NCBI GenBank assembly: GCA_973895155.1
Contig: OZ316895.1
Span: 22,444,001 to 22,508,000 of the forward strand
Direction of reading: 5' to 3'
DNA: 64,000 nt
Source of the DNA: Marsupella aquatica
Lineage: Eukaryota > Marchantiophyta
Both the position numbers and the translations under genes were made by a program. Numbering within the stretch: the first letter of the stretch is position 1; the number at the start of each line of letters is the position of its first letter. Below are positions 36,611-48,028 of this stretch, one piece after another. Below the pieces are notes generated by a model. The model did not search any database, was not told the DNA's origin, and saw nothing but the letters and a program-made list of their open reading frames with translations.

Positions 36611-37263
36611 AAAGATGCCATGAATATACGGAGAACTACAGACCGCGCGTCAGCAAAGTGTAGACGTGGCGAGAGGAGAGGGAGAGGAGCCCTCGTGCGC
36701 GAAGGACAGGGGGTCGGGCCCCCCACTTCCAGTGGGAAGAGAGCGACTCCATGCTACCCCCGGATCCATCGTGCCCACCCCCATCGCAAAATCCTCCCCT
36801 TCGTTGGATCGCAACGAGTTTCAGGTTTCTGTGTTGGAGCCGTCGTCTCCCAAAAGGCTGTGGTACTGGCCTCTCACTCTAGATTACGAAAAGATAAGCG
36901 GCCATATCTTTCTCTCGCCAAAGCTCCGTTGCTGCCCTCTCCGTTCCCCCGATCGTTCTGTCCTCCTCTCCGCATTTCTCTCCGCCATTCTCTCCCCCGC
37001 TCGACACCCCTCACACCACACGAGACCGACAAAGATCAGGCCCAGACGTGCAATTTAGTTGAGTGGAGGTTCAATTGGCTCGGGCTTCCATTCCCCCCAC
37101 TTTTTTTGGTTGATTGATTGATTGATTGATCGACTGCTCGCCCAATTCCGTCCCGGGCTGAGAGATCGAGGGTTCGAGGTCGAGCTTTGTTGAGCCTCAT
37201 CGAGAGCTTGAGCTCGGACGTGAGGGTGGCTACAGAGCCGATTGATTGAAGTGAGGAGAGGAC
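36611..37263 (+). promoter_or_regulatory. Promoter / 5' leader region of chloroplast PGK
   Basis: Purine-rich, then C/T-rich DNA leads to the PGK start codon. ACGTGGC (36664-36670) is a G-box/ABRE core, common in light- and stress-regulated plant promoters. A (TTGA)n tract, 37110-37130, lies in the probable 5' UTR. No TATA box could be fixed with confidence. A + strand ORF overlapping this stretch has no domain and is discounted. Confidence 0.4.
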
Positions 37264-40200
37264 ATGGCGGCCTCAAGTGTGACTCTGGCCTCGAAGGCTG
37301 CGGTCTTCAACCTGCAGCAGAGCAGTCGCGTGACGTCCTCCTCTGCGTCCTCTGGACTGAGATGCAAGGTGAGTGTGACATTTTTTTTCTTGACTCGTCG
37401 GTGAATTGAGTCGGTGGGTGCACTGATTCGATTCACGCATGTCATGCATGCAGTGGTGGATGAAGTGCTTGTAGCCAAGCCTTCTCTTCTTTGTCTTCCT
37501 CTCACTTGTGTTGTTGTCGTGGTTGGTTTCTGAGTTAGGGATGCAATTGGAGGCGTTATGGAGAATTGAGGTGGACAGAGGAGCTGATTTCATTATTTTT
37601 GTTGAGTTTATGCAGGCCAGTGGATCGCGGTTGTCGCTTAAGGCGTCGCCTTTGAGCGGATTCGCGAAGAGCAGCCAGAGCGCCAAGAAGACCGAGAAGT
37701 TCTACGTGGTGCGTATCGTTGCAGAGGCACAGAAGACCGAGACGCTGAGTCCGACCTCTCTGTTGGGAGAGGAGGGAAAGAGTGACGTTAGCACCCACGC
37801 GTCCAAGGCCAGCGACAGGAAATTGTCTATTGGTGATGTCCCAAAGGATGAGTTCAAGGGCAAGACCGTGTTCATCCGTGCCGATCTGAACGTACCTCTT
37901 GATGACAAGCAGAACATTGGTGATGACACCAGAATCAGGGCGTCTGTCCCCACCATTGAGTACTTGCTAGCCGCCGGAGCCCGAGTTGTTCTCGCCAGCC
38001 ATCTCGGTCGTCCCAAGAAGGGCCCAGAGGCTAAGTTCAGCCTCAAGCCCGTCGGAGGTTCGTTTGCTCGGCTTGTCTTATTCACTACCCTTGTGTATCG
38101 AATATAATGCTAATCCTGAGCTGGCTTCGTCGGTCTAGAGTAAGACAAGCATGGACAATAAATTTTCTTCACCCGACGGAACATTTTGGAAGCGGGGAGA
38201 GACATCAATGAGTACGCGGCCTCTCTTGCAGCCTTCTTGCCAAAATATTCAGGGTTTAAGGCGGAGCTATGTTGTTCCGAGTCGTATGTGACCCTCTGGG
38301 CTGTGCTATCGGTAAATATCATATGCGTGGGCACCTGTGACTGGCATTTTAGTTTCTGTGGAAAGAGAAAACTGCCAGGTGGTCAGTGGGTGAGGAGGCA
38401 AAGTAGTCTATTGAAGGAATTGTCCGACTAGATTAATGTGATGCCTCCTTTGCGTTGGCCAAATGCGCAGCTGCGGACGAGGACTTGGATTGTTATCTCG
38501 TACTCCTGCTAGTTCATGACCTCTATGGACAAAGCCCCGGTACTGACTTGGTCTCGGTATCTTTGTGGGGAATGCTTTGCAGTGAGATTGTCGGAATTGT
38601 TGAAGAAAGAAGTCCCAGTTGCCCCAGATTGCATTGGCCCCGAAGTTGAGAAGTTGATTAGCGAGTTGAAGGTAACCCTGCTGTGCCTTCTGCATTCAGG
38701 CGCAGAGAATTTGTTTGGAAGGTTTCTGATTTTTGAGGTTGTCAATGCTTTGCGTGAGTTGTATCAGGCAGTAAAGTTCCGTGATTGCGCGGCGGAGCTT
38801 TAGTTTTCTCATGCTAACTGCAACTTGGGTGAATGATCATGATTATTTGACTGTAGGATGGTGACATTCTCTTGCTCGAGAATGTCAGGTTTTATAAGGA
38901 AGAAGAGAAGAACGATGTCGAGTTCTCCAAGAAGTTGGCGAACAAAATCGACTACTTCGTGAACGATGCTTTTGGCACAGCCCACCGAGCTCATTCATCA
39001 ACAGCCGGCATTGCCTCCTACGTATCTAAGAGGTTTGCCGGATTCCTTCTGCAAAAGGAGTTGGACTACCTGGCTGGTGCCATCCAGAAGCCCGCAAGAC
39101 CATTTGTCGCCATTGTAAGTCATGATTCACAATTCAGAGCTTGCTTTCAAATTTGATTGAATTACTAGTGTTTTTCTACGTTCACTATGCCTGCTGGGAT
39201 GAGTAGTTTGAGGATTTGGAAAGTGATTATGTCACAATGTGTCACAATGTACATGTGTCCCTTTTCATGACGGAAGGGAAGGGTACCTTTCTTTTGACAG
39301 GTCGGTGGAAGCAAGGTTTCCTCCAAGATTGCCGTCATCGAGTCTCTGTTGAGCAAGTCCGATAAGGTCATTCTGGGAGGTGGTATGGTGTTCACATTCT
39401 TCAAGTCGCAGGGGTTCTCGGTTGGTGGTTCCCTTGTAGAAGAGGACAAGCTTGAACTCGCTGTTCATCTTAGCGCTTTGGCAAAGGAGAAGGGTGTTGA
39501 GCTCATTCTTCCAGTGGATGTGCTTGCTGCGGACAAGTTTTCTCCTGATGCCAATGTCCAAGTAGCGGACTCCGAAAAGATTCCCGATGGTGATCATCTT
39601 GTGACTCAGTATCCCAATCTGTTGTGTCACGGAAAATGCTTGGGTGATGCATATGAATATATTAACCTTTAGATTGCGTAGTGCCAGATGCTGAAACTGA
39701 AAGCATTCTCAGGTCCTTCGCTGAGAGTTGGTGCTCAGCCTTGCTTTAACTGCAGAATCTAATAAAATTCCTCGAATGGATACAGGATGGATGGGTTTGG
39801 ACATTGGCCCAAAAGCTATCGAGCAATTCAAGGATGCACTTAAGGGTGCCAAGGTACGACATCTGCCTATTTTTGGTGTTCATGTGGACAGTCTCATGTT
39901 TGGCCCTCATACGGAGTTAGTGAACAATCATACTGATGTATTATTCCGCGCTAAATGGCTGTGGAGATAACTGCCATTCATATTAATGGTAATGAATGTT
40001 TTGGCGTCTAAAACAGAGATCGAATATGGCAGTTCGGCAGGGTTAAAGTTGTGAGACATGTGCTCTGTAGTAATGTTCTGTGTCATTTGTCTGCAGACTG
40101 TGTTATGGAATGGACCCATGGGAGTGTTTGAATTCGATGCTTTCGCTAAGGGTACGAACGCAATTGCCCACACTATTGCTGACCTGACAACGGAAGGATG

Positions 40201-40366
40201 TATCTCCATTATTGGTGGTGGAGATTCCGTTGCTGCCATTGAGAAGGCAGGTTTGGCCGACAAAGTGAGCCACGTCTCTACTGGAGGAGGTGCCAGTTTG
40301 GAACTTTTGGAAGGCAAGACCCTCCCAGGTGTTGCTGTGTTGGACGAGCCAGAAATTGTTGCATAA
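37264..40366 (+). CDS. PGK: Chloroplast phosphoglycerate kinase
   Basis: Seven GT-AG exons: 37264-37368, 37616-38057, 38583-38671, 38857-39114, 39301-39589, 39786-39853 and 40097-40366. They total 1521 nt, 506 aa plus stop, all in frame. The N-terminus ([19 protein letters not shown]...) is a Ser/Ala-rich transit peptide of roughly 65-75 residues. The enzyme catalyses 3-phosphoglycerate + ATP to 1,3-bisphosphoglycerate + ADP in the Calvin cycle and plastid glycolysis. Family landmarks: [12 protein letters not shown] (R123), [68 protein letters not shown] and the nucleotide-binding GGGDSVAA (~457-464), followed by [13 protein letters not shown]. It is somewhat longer than the usual ~480 aa because of a linker (~75-105) between transit peptide and core. 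Probably functional. Confidence 0.97.
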
Positions 40367-43300
40367 GCATCTTCTCTGGATGGTTGTTGACGACAGCTGA
40401 ATAAGTGCTGTAATTTGTAGGATTAGCTCCCTTCCCGAGGACCGGTACCCTTCACTTCCTCGTCCTGTCAAAGCAGGATGCCCATGAGCTCACAAAGTAA
40501 GGCTCTGTTTTTGGGGGTTGCCCCTGGCCTCTTTTTGTAAAGGGCTTTTCTAGCCAAAGTTGTGGAGGAGTCTCATAGTGAAGAGAATGACTGAGAGACG
40601 TCTATCACGATCATCAGAACTCGATTGGGTACTGGGTACCCTCTTTTCGGTTGAAGATGTCCAAATGTACTTTACTACTTGGCTGTTTAAAACTTCAGTC
40701 AAGTTCTAACAGCTGCCAGTAATCACATAATTTTTCGAGGAAGCGCTTATTCAATCTTTTGTCAGAGCTAAGCGAGGTGTAGTTGGTAGAACAAAGTACT
40801 TTTTGTGTTGGACATCGTGGTCTGGACACTCGAGTGGCTTATGTTTGGTCTCTCTGGGAATGAGGTCAAGCGAAGGAGTTGCAACAGTCACTTACTTCCC
40901 TGCTAATGTTCCACTTGGGTCTACCTCCCCAACGTAACTCCCTCACCTGATGACTGAAATTTGACAGTGGTGGATCGTATCACTTCTAGACTCGTGCGTC
41001 ATTCCTGCAGCAGAAAAGCTTTTAGTGGCAAATTAATCTGACTACTTGTGAGCTTGTTCTGTGAAGATTTGGTAATGGTGGCCTTGAGCATATACTTCGA
41101 GTGGAGTTGACTGTACTCCTAAGCTGAGAAGTCTTGCGTGAATGGACTCTCTTGGAAAGCAATACACTGGGGATCTGCTCAAAATGGCCTTTCAAGGCTG
41201 TTTGCCGCAAAACCAACCATATCAACTCTACAGTAGAGACCAGAATTAGTCCTACAGACGGAGAGGTCAAAGTGAAAAACTCTAAAGCACAGAATAATTT
41301 GGGCCTGTATGCACCACCCGTGGCCCATATCCGAGGTCCATCCCCAGACGCCAGATTTCATCCCTTTCCACTTTAGAGAAAGCAAATGTTTGGGGAAATA
41401 GCCCTATCCAAAGAACCACCACCTTATTAGTCTAGAAAACTTACAGGATTCAGCCCCATCCAAAATACCACCTGGAGAGATGGTACTTCTGGGGTTCAAG
41501 CCCATCTAACCTCTCTAACTTTAGACTTTAGAAAAGCAAACACAACCTTCTGAGGCCTTGGAAAGTACCTCAATAGAATGGGCCCAAGCCATACAAAGTG
41601 ATCATCTTTCACTGTTGCCCTTTTGAATATATGGTCCAAATTAGATCTCCGACAAGTTTATGGGGTGGAGGTGTGGTCAAAGGTTATGAAAAGTGGCCCT
41701 TAGTCACACTAAACTAATGGCCAATTCTAGTGAGTCGCTAGGAAGAAAAAAGAACCTGGCATAATCCATGGGTGCTAGGTACCATTATGGTGAGTAGCCA
41801 GGAAAATCTGTGCTCTAAATTAGTATTACTCCTGCTCTCTGCTCTCTGAGAGTATTTGGCCCGGGAAGGAAACAAACCTGGTACAAATTATGGGTGCTAG
41901 ATAGTGATTTCCCCTTACTCTATTCCTTTAATTCCATCCCTAGAGTCATCTCATAGATTGGATGTTATTTCACTAGGACAGTATGGGAAGTTCCTATTTG
42001 ATGTCAGACCAGCATAAACAAAATAGACTTAAGAACCAAAAAATTCAAGTAAGTGTTGATATAACATACCACGGGGGATAACAACATCAGATGGTGCACA
42101 GCAGTCACAAGAAAAGGTGCATCCCATTGGATTTCTTTTATAGACGGATGCAATCAGATGTTGATAATTAACATTGGGAGTGAGCACTTTAAAGTGATGG
42201 TACTTTAAGCTAGTCACTTATTCTAGTTGAATCTTTGTAATGTTGTTTATGTGTTACTGGGGTATGTAAGTATACTGAGATGCATCAAAATATTTTTAAC
42301 CTAAACTGGAGTTGCCACTGGACCTAGGCACTGGAGGGGTGGACAGCAATGACTTGTTGAAGCATTTTGAATGGACAACAAGCGAGTATATCAGCTGACC
42401 AGGCCACAAGGATCTGACTTTGTTAGTTTCAATCCGGGGTAGTTCTTGATCAGAAAGGGAGTGGAGTAAGCTATGGTTGAATTTGTGGACTTTGGATCTC
42501 TCTACCAAGGCTAAAACCTTTGTTTGGCATATCTTTGCACAGGGTCTATTCTCAGGAGCGAAAGCACTGAAGATTGGCAAGGGGACTGGGAAGCGCCAGC
42601 TTTGCCCCGGCCTACTTGAAACTATCCTGCATATTTTCTTTGAGTGTGTACACGCCAGACTTTGTTGGAGAATTTTTCCTGGCCATGCGTGGCAATGCTA
42701 CCCTTGCTTGACTCGACAGTAGAGAACAACTGCACGAATATTGTAAAGGCCTTTATCCTCTTTCAAGTATTATGGTCTACTAGCTAGCTCAAATACCTGT
42801 GCATTGCACAAAAAATATTGTTAAGTAAAAGCTATTGTCGCATAAAAGATGTTGTCATGGAAAAGATGATGTTGCATACAAGATGTCATCCCGCAAAAAA
42901 AATTGTTGTGTAAAAGACAGCTTTTACTTAACAATATCTGTTATGAAGCAATATCTTTGTTGCATACATATAATGATCACTTCACTAAGCAACGGGTTCC
43001 ATGGGTGAAGCATCACTATGAACATTTTCTCAGGTCAAAGAAGGATATGGACAGGAGATCGAACAACATAGATGCTATCCTTCCGTCTGCAGATCCATAA
43101 TTCGATGGCAATGATGGGACAAGGAAATAGATCTTTGCTTGTAGATAATAAGTTTTTGCACGGAGAAGAAGTCCTGACATGCGGCTAACTGTTCACGTCT
43201 ACCATATACTTGCCAGGGCAAGATTTTGGAAGCACCTGTTCATAACAATCAGGGATTGACCTTAATTTGGTTCTTCTTTGGTCATAATAACCCTGTTAAA

Positions 43301-45002
43301 CTATACTTTGGTCATTTGCCAATCTCCATGACTCCTTATGGATTGCAATTAAAGGCAACAAGCCCACAACCATTAGATTATATGTACAAATTGATTTATT
43401 ATTTTCCTCATTTTGATTGATGTTTGTATGTTACAACAGTTTGGGCTTCTGAGTGATTTTAATTAATAAGCACTGGAGCCCAAAGAACAAATGTTAATAT
43501 TCTTTGATTCCAAGGAGGAGGTTGTGATAGACTTAAGCAAGGGGCTGGGAAGCAATCACAAACAAGGTCAGTGGCCGGCTTAAACAAGTTTACCTTCCCC
43601 TACTTGGTTGAACTAACTCTACCCATTCCTCAAATCAAGGGAACTTAATATAGTTTTCCACTTGTTTGCTGAAGTCCTGAAATGAAAATGATGCTGAAAA
43701 TCTCTATTGTTGTGTTGTCTGAGAGTGTAAAATCATTAGGGTCCACAGCATAAGTGGAACAAAATTAAGTCAAGAACTGAGCTATGACCTCAGATGGGAG
43801 CTCCACTCCAAACCTTTTGATCAGATAAGATTACTAGTTTGCAAGGAATCGATGAAAATACACATTTTTACTAGGATGACATGGATATAGATTAAAATAC
43901 TATGTACTCTCACACATGCAACATTTTTGGTCTGTTTGTAGAGCCATAAGCTTGGGTGCCTCCATCCAAACCTTTGAGCTCAGATGAAATCTCTATCCAA
44001 CACTTTAATGCTGTCCCTTTTTCTCAATCGGATCTAAGGAAACCTTCCTAAATTTGCCCTAAATAAAAAAGACATGGACGATACAATGGCGGCCAAGCCA
44101 AGCTGTCAGGGACAGCAAAGTCAAGCTATCAATCCATGGGCCACAAGTAGACCACTGGTGACCATGTCTTGGGTGCCCATGGTTTCTTTTAGTTATTGGG
44201 CTGTGCTACAGTGTTGTATCTGTTTCCTTGGGGCCCCTTCTATTGCATGTTTTTTTGCCATCAGTTTTAGGGGTTGTGTCACTTTTATGGTGTAAACCAG
44301 GATTGTCACTCCTCAAATCCACGGATAATAAGTACAAACTCTACTTAAGGAAGTGAAACAGTGTGGGAAAAGACATTATTTTTCTCCTCTGGTACTTTGG
44401 GTGGGAAAGTGATGCTCCCAGCAACTGAGCCGGTGAATCCCGCAAAGCCATGGACTGTGACACCTTTTACACCTTCACTCATCAACACCCTTCTCGTGTG
44501 CAATTTCAAGAGCAAGTTTGATTTCCATATCTCCCTTGCTATCCAATGTAATCAACTTTTCTTGGGCTCATGAGTAGCAGCTTGGAAAAGTCTTTACAAC
44601 ATATGAGCCTACTATTTCTATTTGTGGTGAAGAACTGAGAGTTACAAATATCTAAAGATGATTCTTTCTGCACTTTGTGCTTCCAAAAGTTTGCGAGCAG
44701 CTTTGAAAGTCAGTATCTCCCTTGATATCCAATGGAATCTCTTTTCTCATATGTTCCCTAGAAAGTCTTGGAAAGATCTTTCCAATGAGCCAAATGTGGT
44801 TATATTTCACTGAGAATTAGGAGACTTTCAAATCTCCAAAACTCTCATGCCACATTTCACTTATCTGTGTAATATGTGCTACATGAGCAGAAAATAAGGT
44901 TTTGGGGAGGTCTATCCGGGTTGCAAAAATCTATCTGAGCATTTTTTGCAAACTTGGCAATCCATCTGGGAGTCAAGGTCCTTGAAAAGGAAAGAATAGG
45001 CC
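40367..45002. other. PGK 3' UTR followed by intergenic spacer
   Basis: The PGK 3' UTR probably covers a few hundred bases past 40366. Beyond it there are only short ORFs and old local duplications. For example, a (G/A)AACCTGG...ATGGGTGCTAG(G/A)TA block occurs near 41753 and 41876. A 42800-42915 stretch has several diverged GTTGT(C/A)GCATAAAAGATG-type repeats. No supported gene. Confidence 0.5.
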
Positions 45003-45133
45003 ATGGGTGGGGCTACTGGGTACAACCATGCTTTCAATTGGGTAGGGGCACAAGTAGAGCCAAGGGAGGGGCCAAGCCAGGCTATTGGGCACAACCAAGC
45101 TGTCTATCAGGTAGGGCAACTAGTGGAGCCAAG

Positions 45134-45593
45134 CCCGGTTTCACTGTCGGACAAGATGTCTACTTGTCGGACACAACAAACGACAACTAGTCCACTCAAA
45201 AGCGGCCTATTTGCCCAATATTCCCTTATATTCCCCAGCCGGGACCAAAAATTCCCAAACCATCCCCGGCCCGGTCCCAAACTCTCCCGAGCCCTCCTGG
45301 CCGGGTCCCAGACTTTCCCGAACCCTCCCGACCCGGTCCCGACCCGGTCCCGACCCCTTCCCAGCCTGGCTGCCTCTTCCCGGTCCGACTCGCTCTCTTC
45401 CGGCCTGGCTTGTTGCCCGCCTGCCCAACTCGTCCCAGCCCAGCTCTCGAAGGCAGCAGCCCCCCCGATCCCCCGGCCCAACCCGGCTCCACACCCTCCC
45501 GGCCTCACTGTGTCACCCGGCCGGGATCGACCGGGGCGACATATGTCATTTGACGCCCCAAATGGCCCTATTTGTCTGACAAGTCCAAACTGG
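45134..45593. mobile_element. 460-bp non-autonomous insertion with imperfect TIRs and 9-bp target duplication
   Basis: The array sequence GGAGCCAAG occurs at 45125-45133 and again at 45594-45602, bracketing foreign sequence. The left end reads CCCGGTTTCACTGTCGGACA and the right end, reverse-complemented, reads CCAGTTTGGACTTGTCAGAC. These align over about 22 bp with a few mismatches and gaps. The interior is C/G-rich with repeated CCCGACCCGGTCC blocks and no credible gene. A 9-bp duplication with terminal inverted repeats points to a Mutator-like non-autonomous element. The caution is that the array itself contains related GAGCCAAG motifs in each unit. Confidence 0.55.
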
Positions 45594-46250
45594 GGAGCCA
45601 AGGGAGAGGCCAGCAACAATGACAAAGTTTAGGGGAAGGAGAGGAGAGCCAAGGTGTCAGTTGGGTCAGGCCACTAGTATAGCCAAGAGAAGGGCCCATC
45701 AACTACGATATTCAGAGAAAGGAGAGGAGAGCCAAGCTGTCAATGGGGCGGTTCCTAGTAGAGCCAAGTGAGGGGGCTAACACAACATCACTTGGGTAGG
45801 GCTGTTAGTAGAGCCAAGGGAAAGGCCATGCCAGGCTATTGGGTACAACCAAGCTGTCAATCACGAGGGGCCACTATTGGAGCCAAGGGAGGGGCCAGCA
45901 CAAATGACAAAGTTGAGAGGAAGGAGTGGAGAGCCAAGATTTCACTCGCGGAGGGCCACTAGTATAGCCAAGGGAGGGGCCAAAGTGGAGAGCCAAGGTT
46001 TCACTCGAGTAGGGCCACTAGTACAGCCAAGGGAGGGGCCAAAGTGGAGAGCCAAGGTTTCACTTGACTAGGGCCACTATTATAGCCAAGGGAGGGGCCA
46101 AAGCAACTACAATATCAAGAGGAAGGAGAGGAAAGCCAAGCTATCAATCGGGTTGGGCCACTAGTATAGCCACAGGAGGGGCCAAAGCAACTACCACATT
46201 GAGAGGAAGGAGAGGAAAGCCAAGCTGTCAATTGGGTAGAGCCACTAGTA

Positions 46251-46414
46251 GGACGTCTCAAACTTCGCGTTGCTGCTTCCAGTTGCGGTCAGAGACGGAA
46301 TCCCGGGTAAAAAGTGACAGGACACAAAAATCCGTGTCCGCACACTCCTGAATCATGACCCAAACTGCTAGTTCCGGGCCTCTTATTTTTCCCCGCGACT
46401 CCAAGGATTGAGAC
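46251..46414. mobile_element. 164-bp insertion flanked by 9-bp duplication in the minisatellite
   Basis: CCACTAGTA at 46242-46250 recurs at 46415-46423, and the array resumes at exactly the same point of its unit. The insert shows near-terminal inverted GTCTCAA (46255) and TTGAGAC (ends 46414), but the left side has four extra bases, so the terminal repeat is imperfect. No coding capacity. Like the larger insertion, it is consistent with a small Mutator-type element, though a rearrangement in the array is possible. Confidence 0.45.
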
Positions 46415-46540
46415 CCACTAGTATGGTCAAGGGAGGGGTCAGGGGCCAATGCAACTAGGACATTGAGAGGAAGGAGAGGAAGGTGTCAAATGGGTAGGGC
46501 CCACCAGTAGAGCCAAAGGGAGGGGCCAACACCCCGGGGC

Positions 46541-48028
46541 CAGCACAACGCGAGAGGGGCGGAGGACCAATCGAGCACGAGAATGATGTCCGAAGAGAGC
46601 GTCCGTTTCCTCGGTTGAGGAAGTCCGACATTTCGAGGCCCCGAACTTTTTGTTATTAGGAAGTTGAATCCCAGTGGATGGGCATCGTGTGGACTGCGGA
46701 TGCCCTCGCCTTCTTCATCCTGACAAAAGCTTCTTCAATCCATGGTGGCTATGGCTTCTCCCCACCTTTTTGTCTCGACGAAATTCATGCTCCCTTCCAA
46801 AAGTAGAGCGGTACAGACTACAGATTTTTAGAGTCTAGAGCGGCAGTGGCTGATAACTGGCTATGGCTTCCCTTGCATGCAAGCACGTCTGTCAATCCGC
46901 CATTCATTCATTCAGTCAGTCAGTCAGTCAGCGGGTCCTACATGAGCAGTCATCTTGTTTGATTAATTTATTAGTGTTTTTCTGGTGAAGACTTGAAGTT
47001 CTGCTCTGCTCTGCTCTGCTCCTGCGGAGAAGAATCATGATAACGGAGCAGAGGAGCAGGAGAAGCAGCAGCGGGGCCTAACAACAACAAGTGGCGAGAT
47101 AATAATGAGAGGATTTGGAATGAGCGAATGTAGACCGCAAAACGGAATCCCGTTGTGTTGATTGGCGGTGAATGTAAAGGTCCAGGGATCATGAATTCCT
47201 CTCCCGCTTTCGTCCTCTCCTCTCTCCTCCTCTATCACTTGATTTCGTAGGATTGTCCCTGCCCTTGAAATCCTCCCTTCCTAGCTCTCAAGGCCTGCCT
47301 GTGCTCCTTCTCCTAATCCTCTGCCTCCTCCTTCGATCGATTTACCTCCGCTGCCCGCTTTGTTGAGAAGGTAGAAGAGGCGTGCGGCATGTGCAATTTC
47401 AGCAGGTCTCTCATTTCCATACGGGACTGGTGGATCATTCCGTGAGTGGCAGGCGGGATTCAGCACTAGAGCGACGGAGGATCTCGAATCACTCGAGAAG
47501 ACCAACGAGGCCGAGCGAGCCAGAGCGCTCGAGGGAGGGAAGGAGCCTTTCAGAACGAGAGACCATTTATCTACCATAGAGGAAGAGGAGGAAGGAAATA
47601 CGGGTAGGTAATTAGCTCCCCAAGCATTCTACGCCCAGGGTTGCGCCAGCCAGGAAATAAACCTCGAGATTTTGGAGGAGGGATAGAGAGAGATCTGTCT
47701 CGAGCTGCACTGCAACGAATGTGAAGTGCCGTGCTTCACGTCTGAAGGTTAATTGCTGACGAATGTGACGCAGCGCAGCTCGGAAAAAGGATTTGATTCT
47801 TGAGGAATTAGTGGCCCTGTTGCCCTGAGTGAGAGATTGATTGCCTTCCACTCCAAACGCACCGGCTTTCGGTGTGAGGGCCCCGAAGCAATGAGAATCC
47901 TGTGAATGTGAATTATCTCCCGGCTTGTGAGGGTATATTAGAGAGGGGCTGGGAGGAGAAGGGTGGTAGGAAAGAAGTCGAGCGAAAGTGATCTTTCTCA
48001 ACTAGAGTGGTGTGAGAAGCACATCGCC
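46541..48028. promoter_or_regulatory. Upstream region and leader of the BOU-like carrier gene
   Basis: Contains (CAGT)n at 46913-46931 and (CTGCT)n at 47001-47021, with no supported gene. The part from about 47500 to 48028 probably holds the promoter and 5' UTR of the carrier gene. Regulatory sites could not be pinpointed. Confidence 0.4.

Larger units (their letters stand above)
45003..46540. repeat. Minisatellite array (GCCACTAGTATAGCCAAGGG family), two period lengths
   Basis: Units begin GGGCCACTAGTATAGCCAAG followed by GGAGGGGCC. In the regular core they start at 45953, 46012, 46071, 46155 and 46239, giving periods of 59, 59, 84 and 84. The 59-bp form has AAGTGGAGAGCCAAGGTTTC; the 84-bp form has an AAGCAACTAC...GAGAGGAAGGAGAGGAAAGCC segment instead. 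Flanking units (45003-45133, 45594-45950, 46415-46540) are more diverged. Two insertions interrupt the array. The 84-bp period is a multiple of three and creates spurious long ORFs; none is taken as a gene. Confidence 0.85.

Noticed and set aside
45003-45632. 209-codon + strand ORF and overlapping minus-strand ORFs
   Set aside because: Produced by the minisatellite and the GC-rich insertion; several frames are open at once, translations are low-complexity, and there is no splice or domain evidence.
45953-46250. Possible CRISPR-like spaced repeats
   Set aside because: Units abut without unique spacers, and the context is a eukaryotic nuclear genome.
47963-48028. N-terminal extension of the carrier from a GTG codon
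   Set aside because: Plant translation starts at ATG; the ATG at 48029 has a strong context and fits family length.
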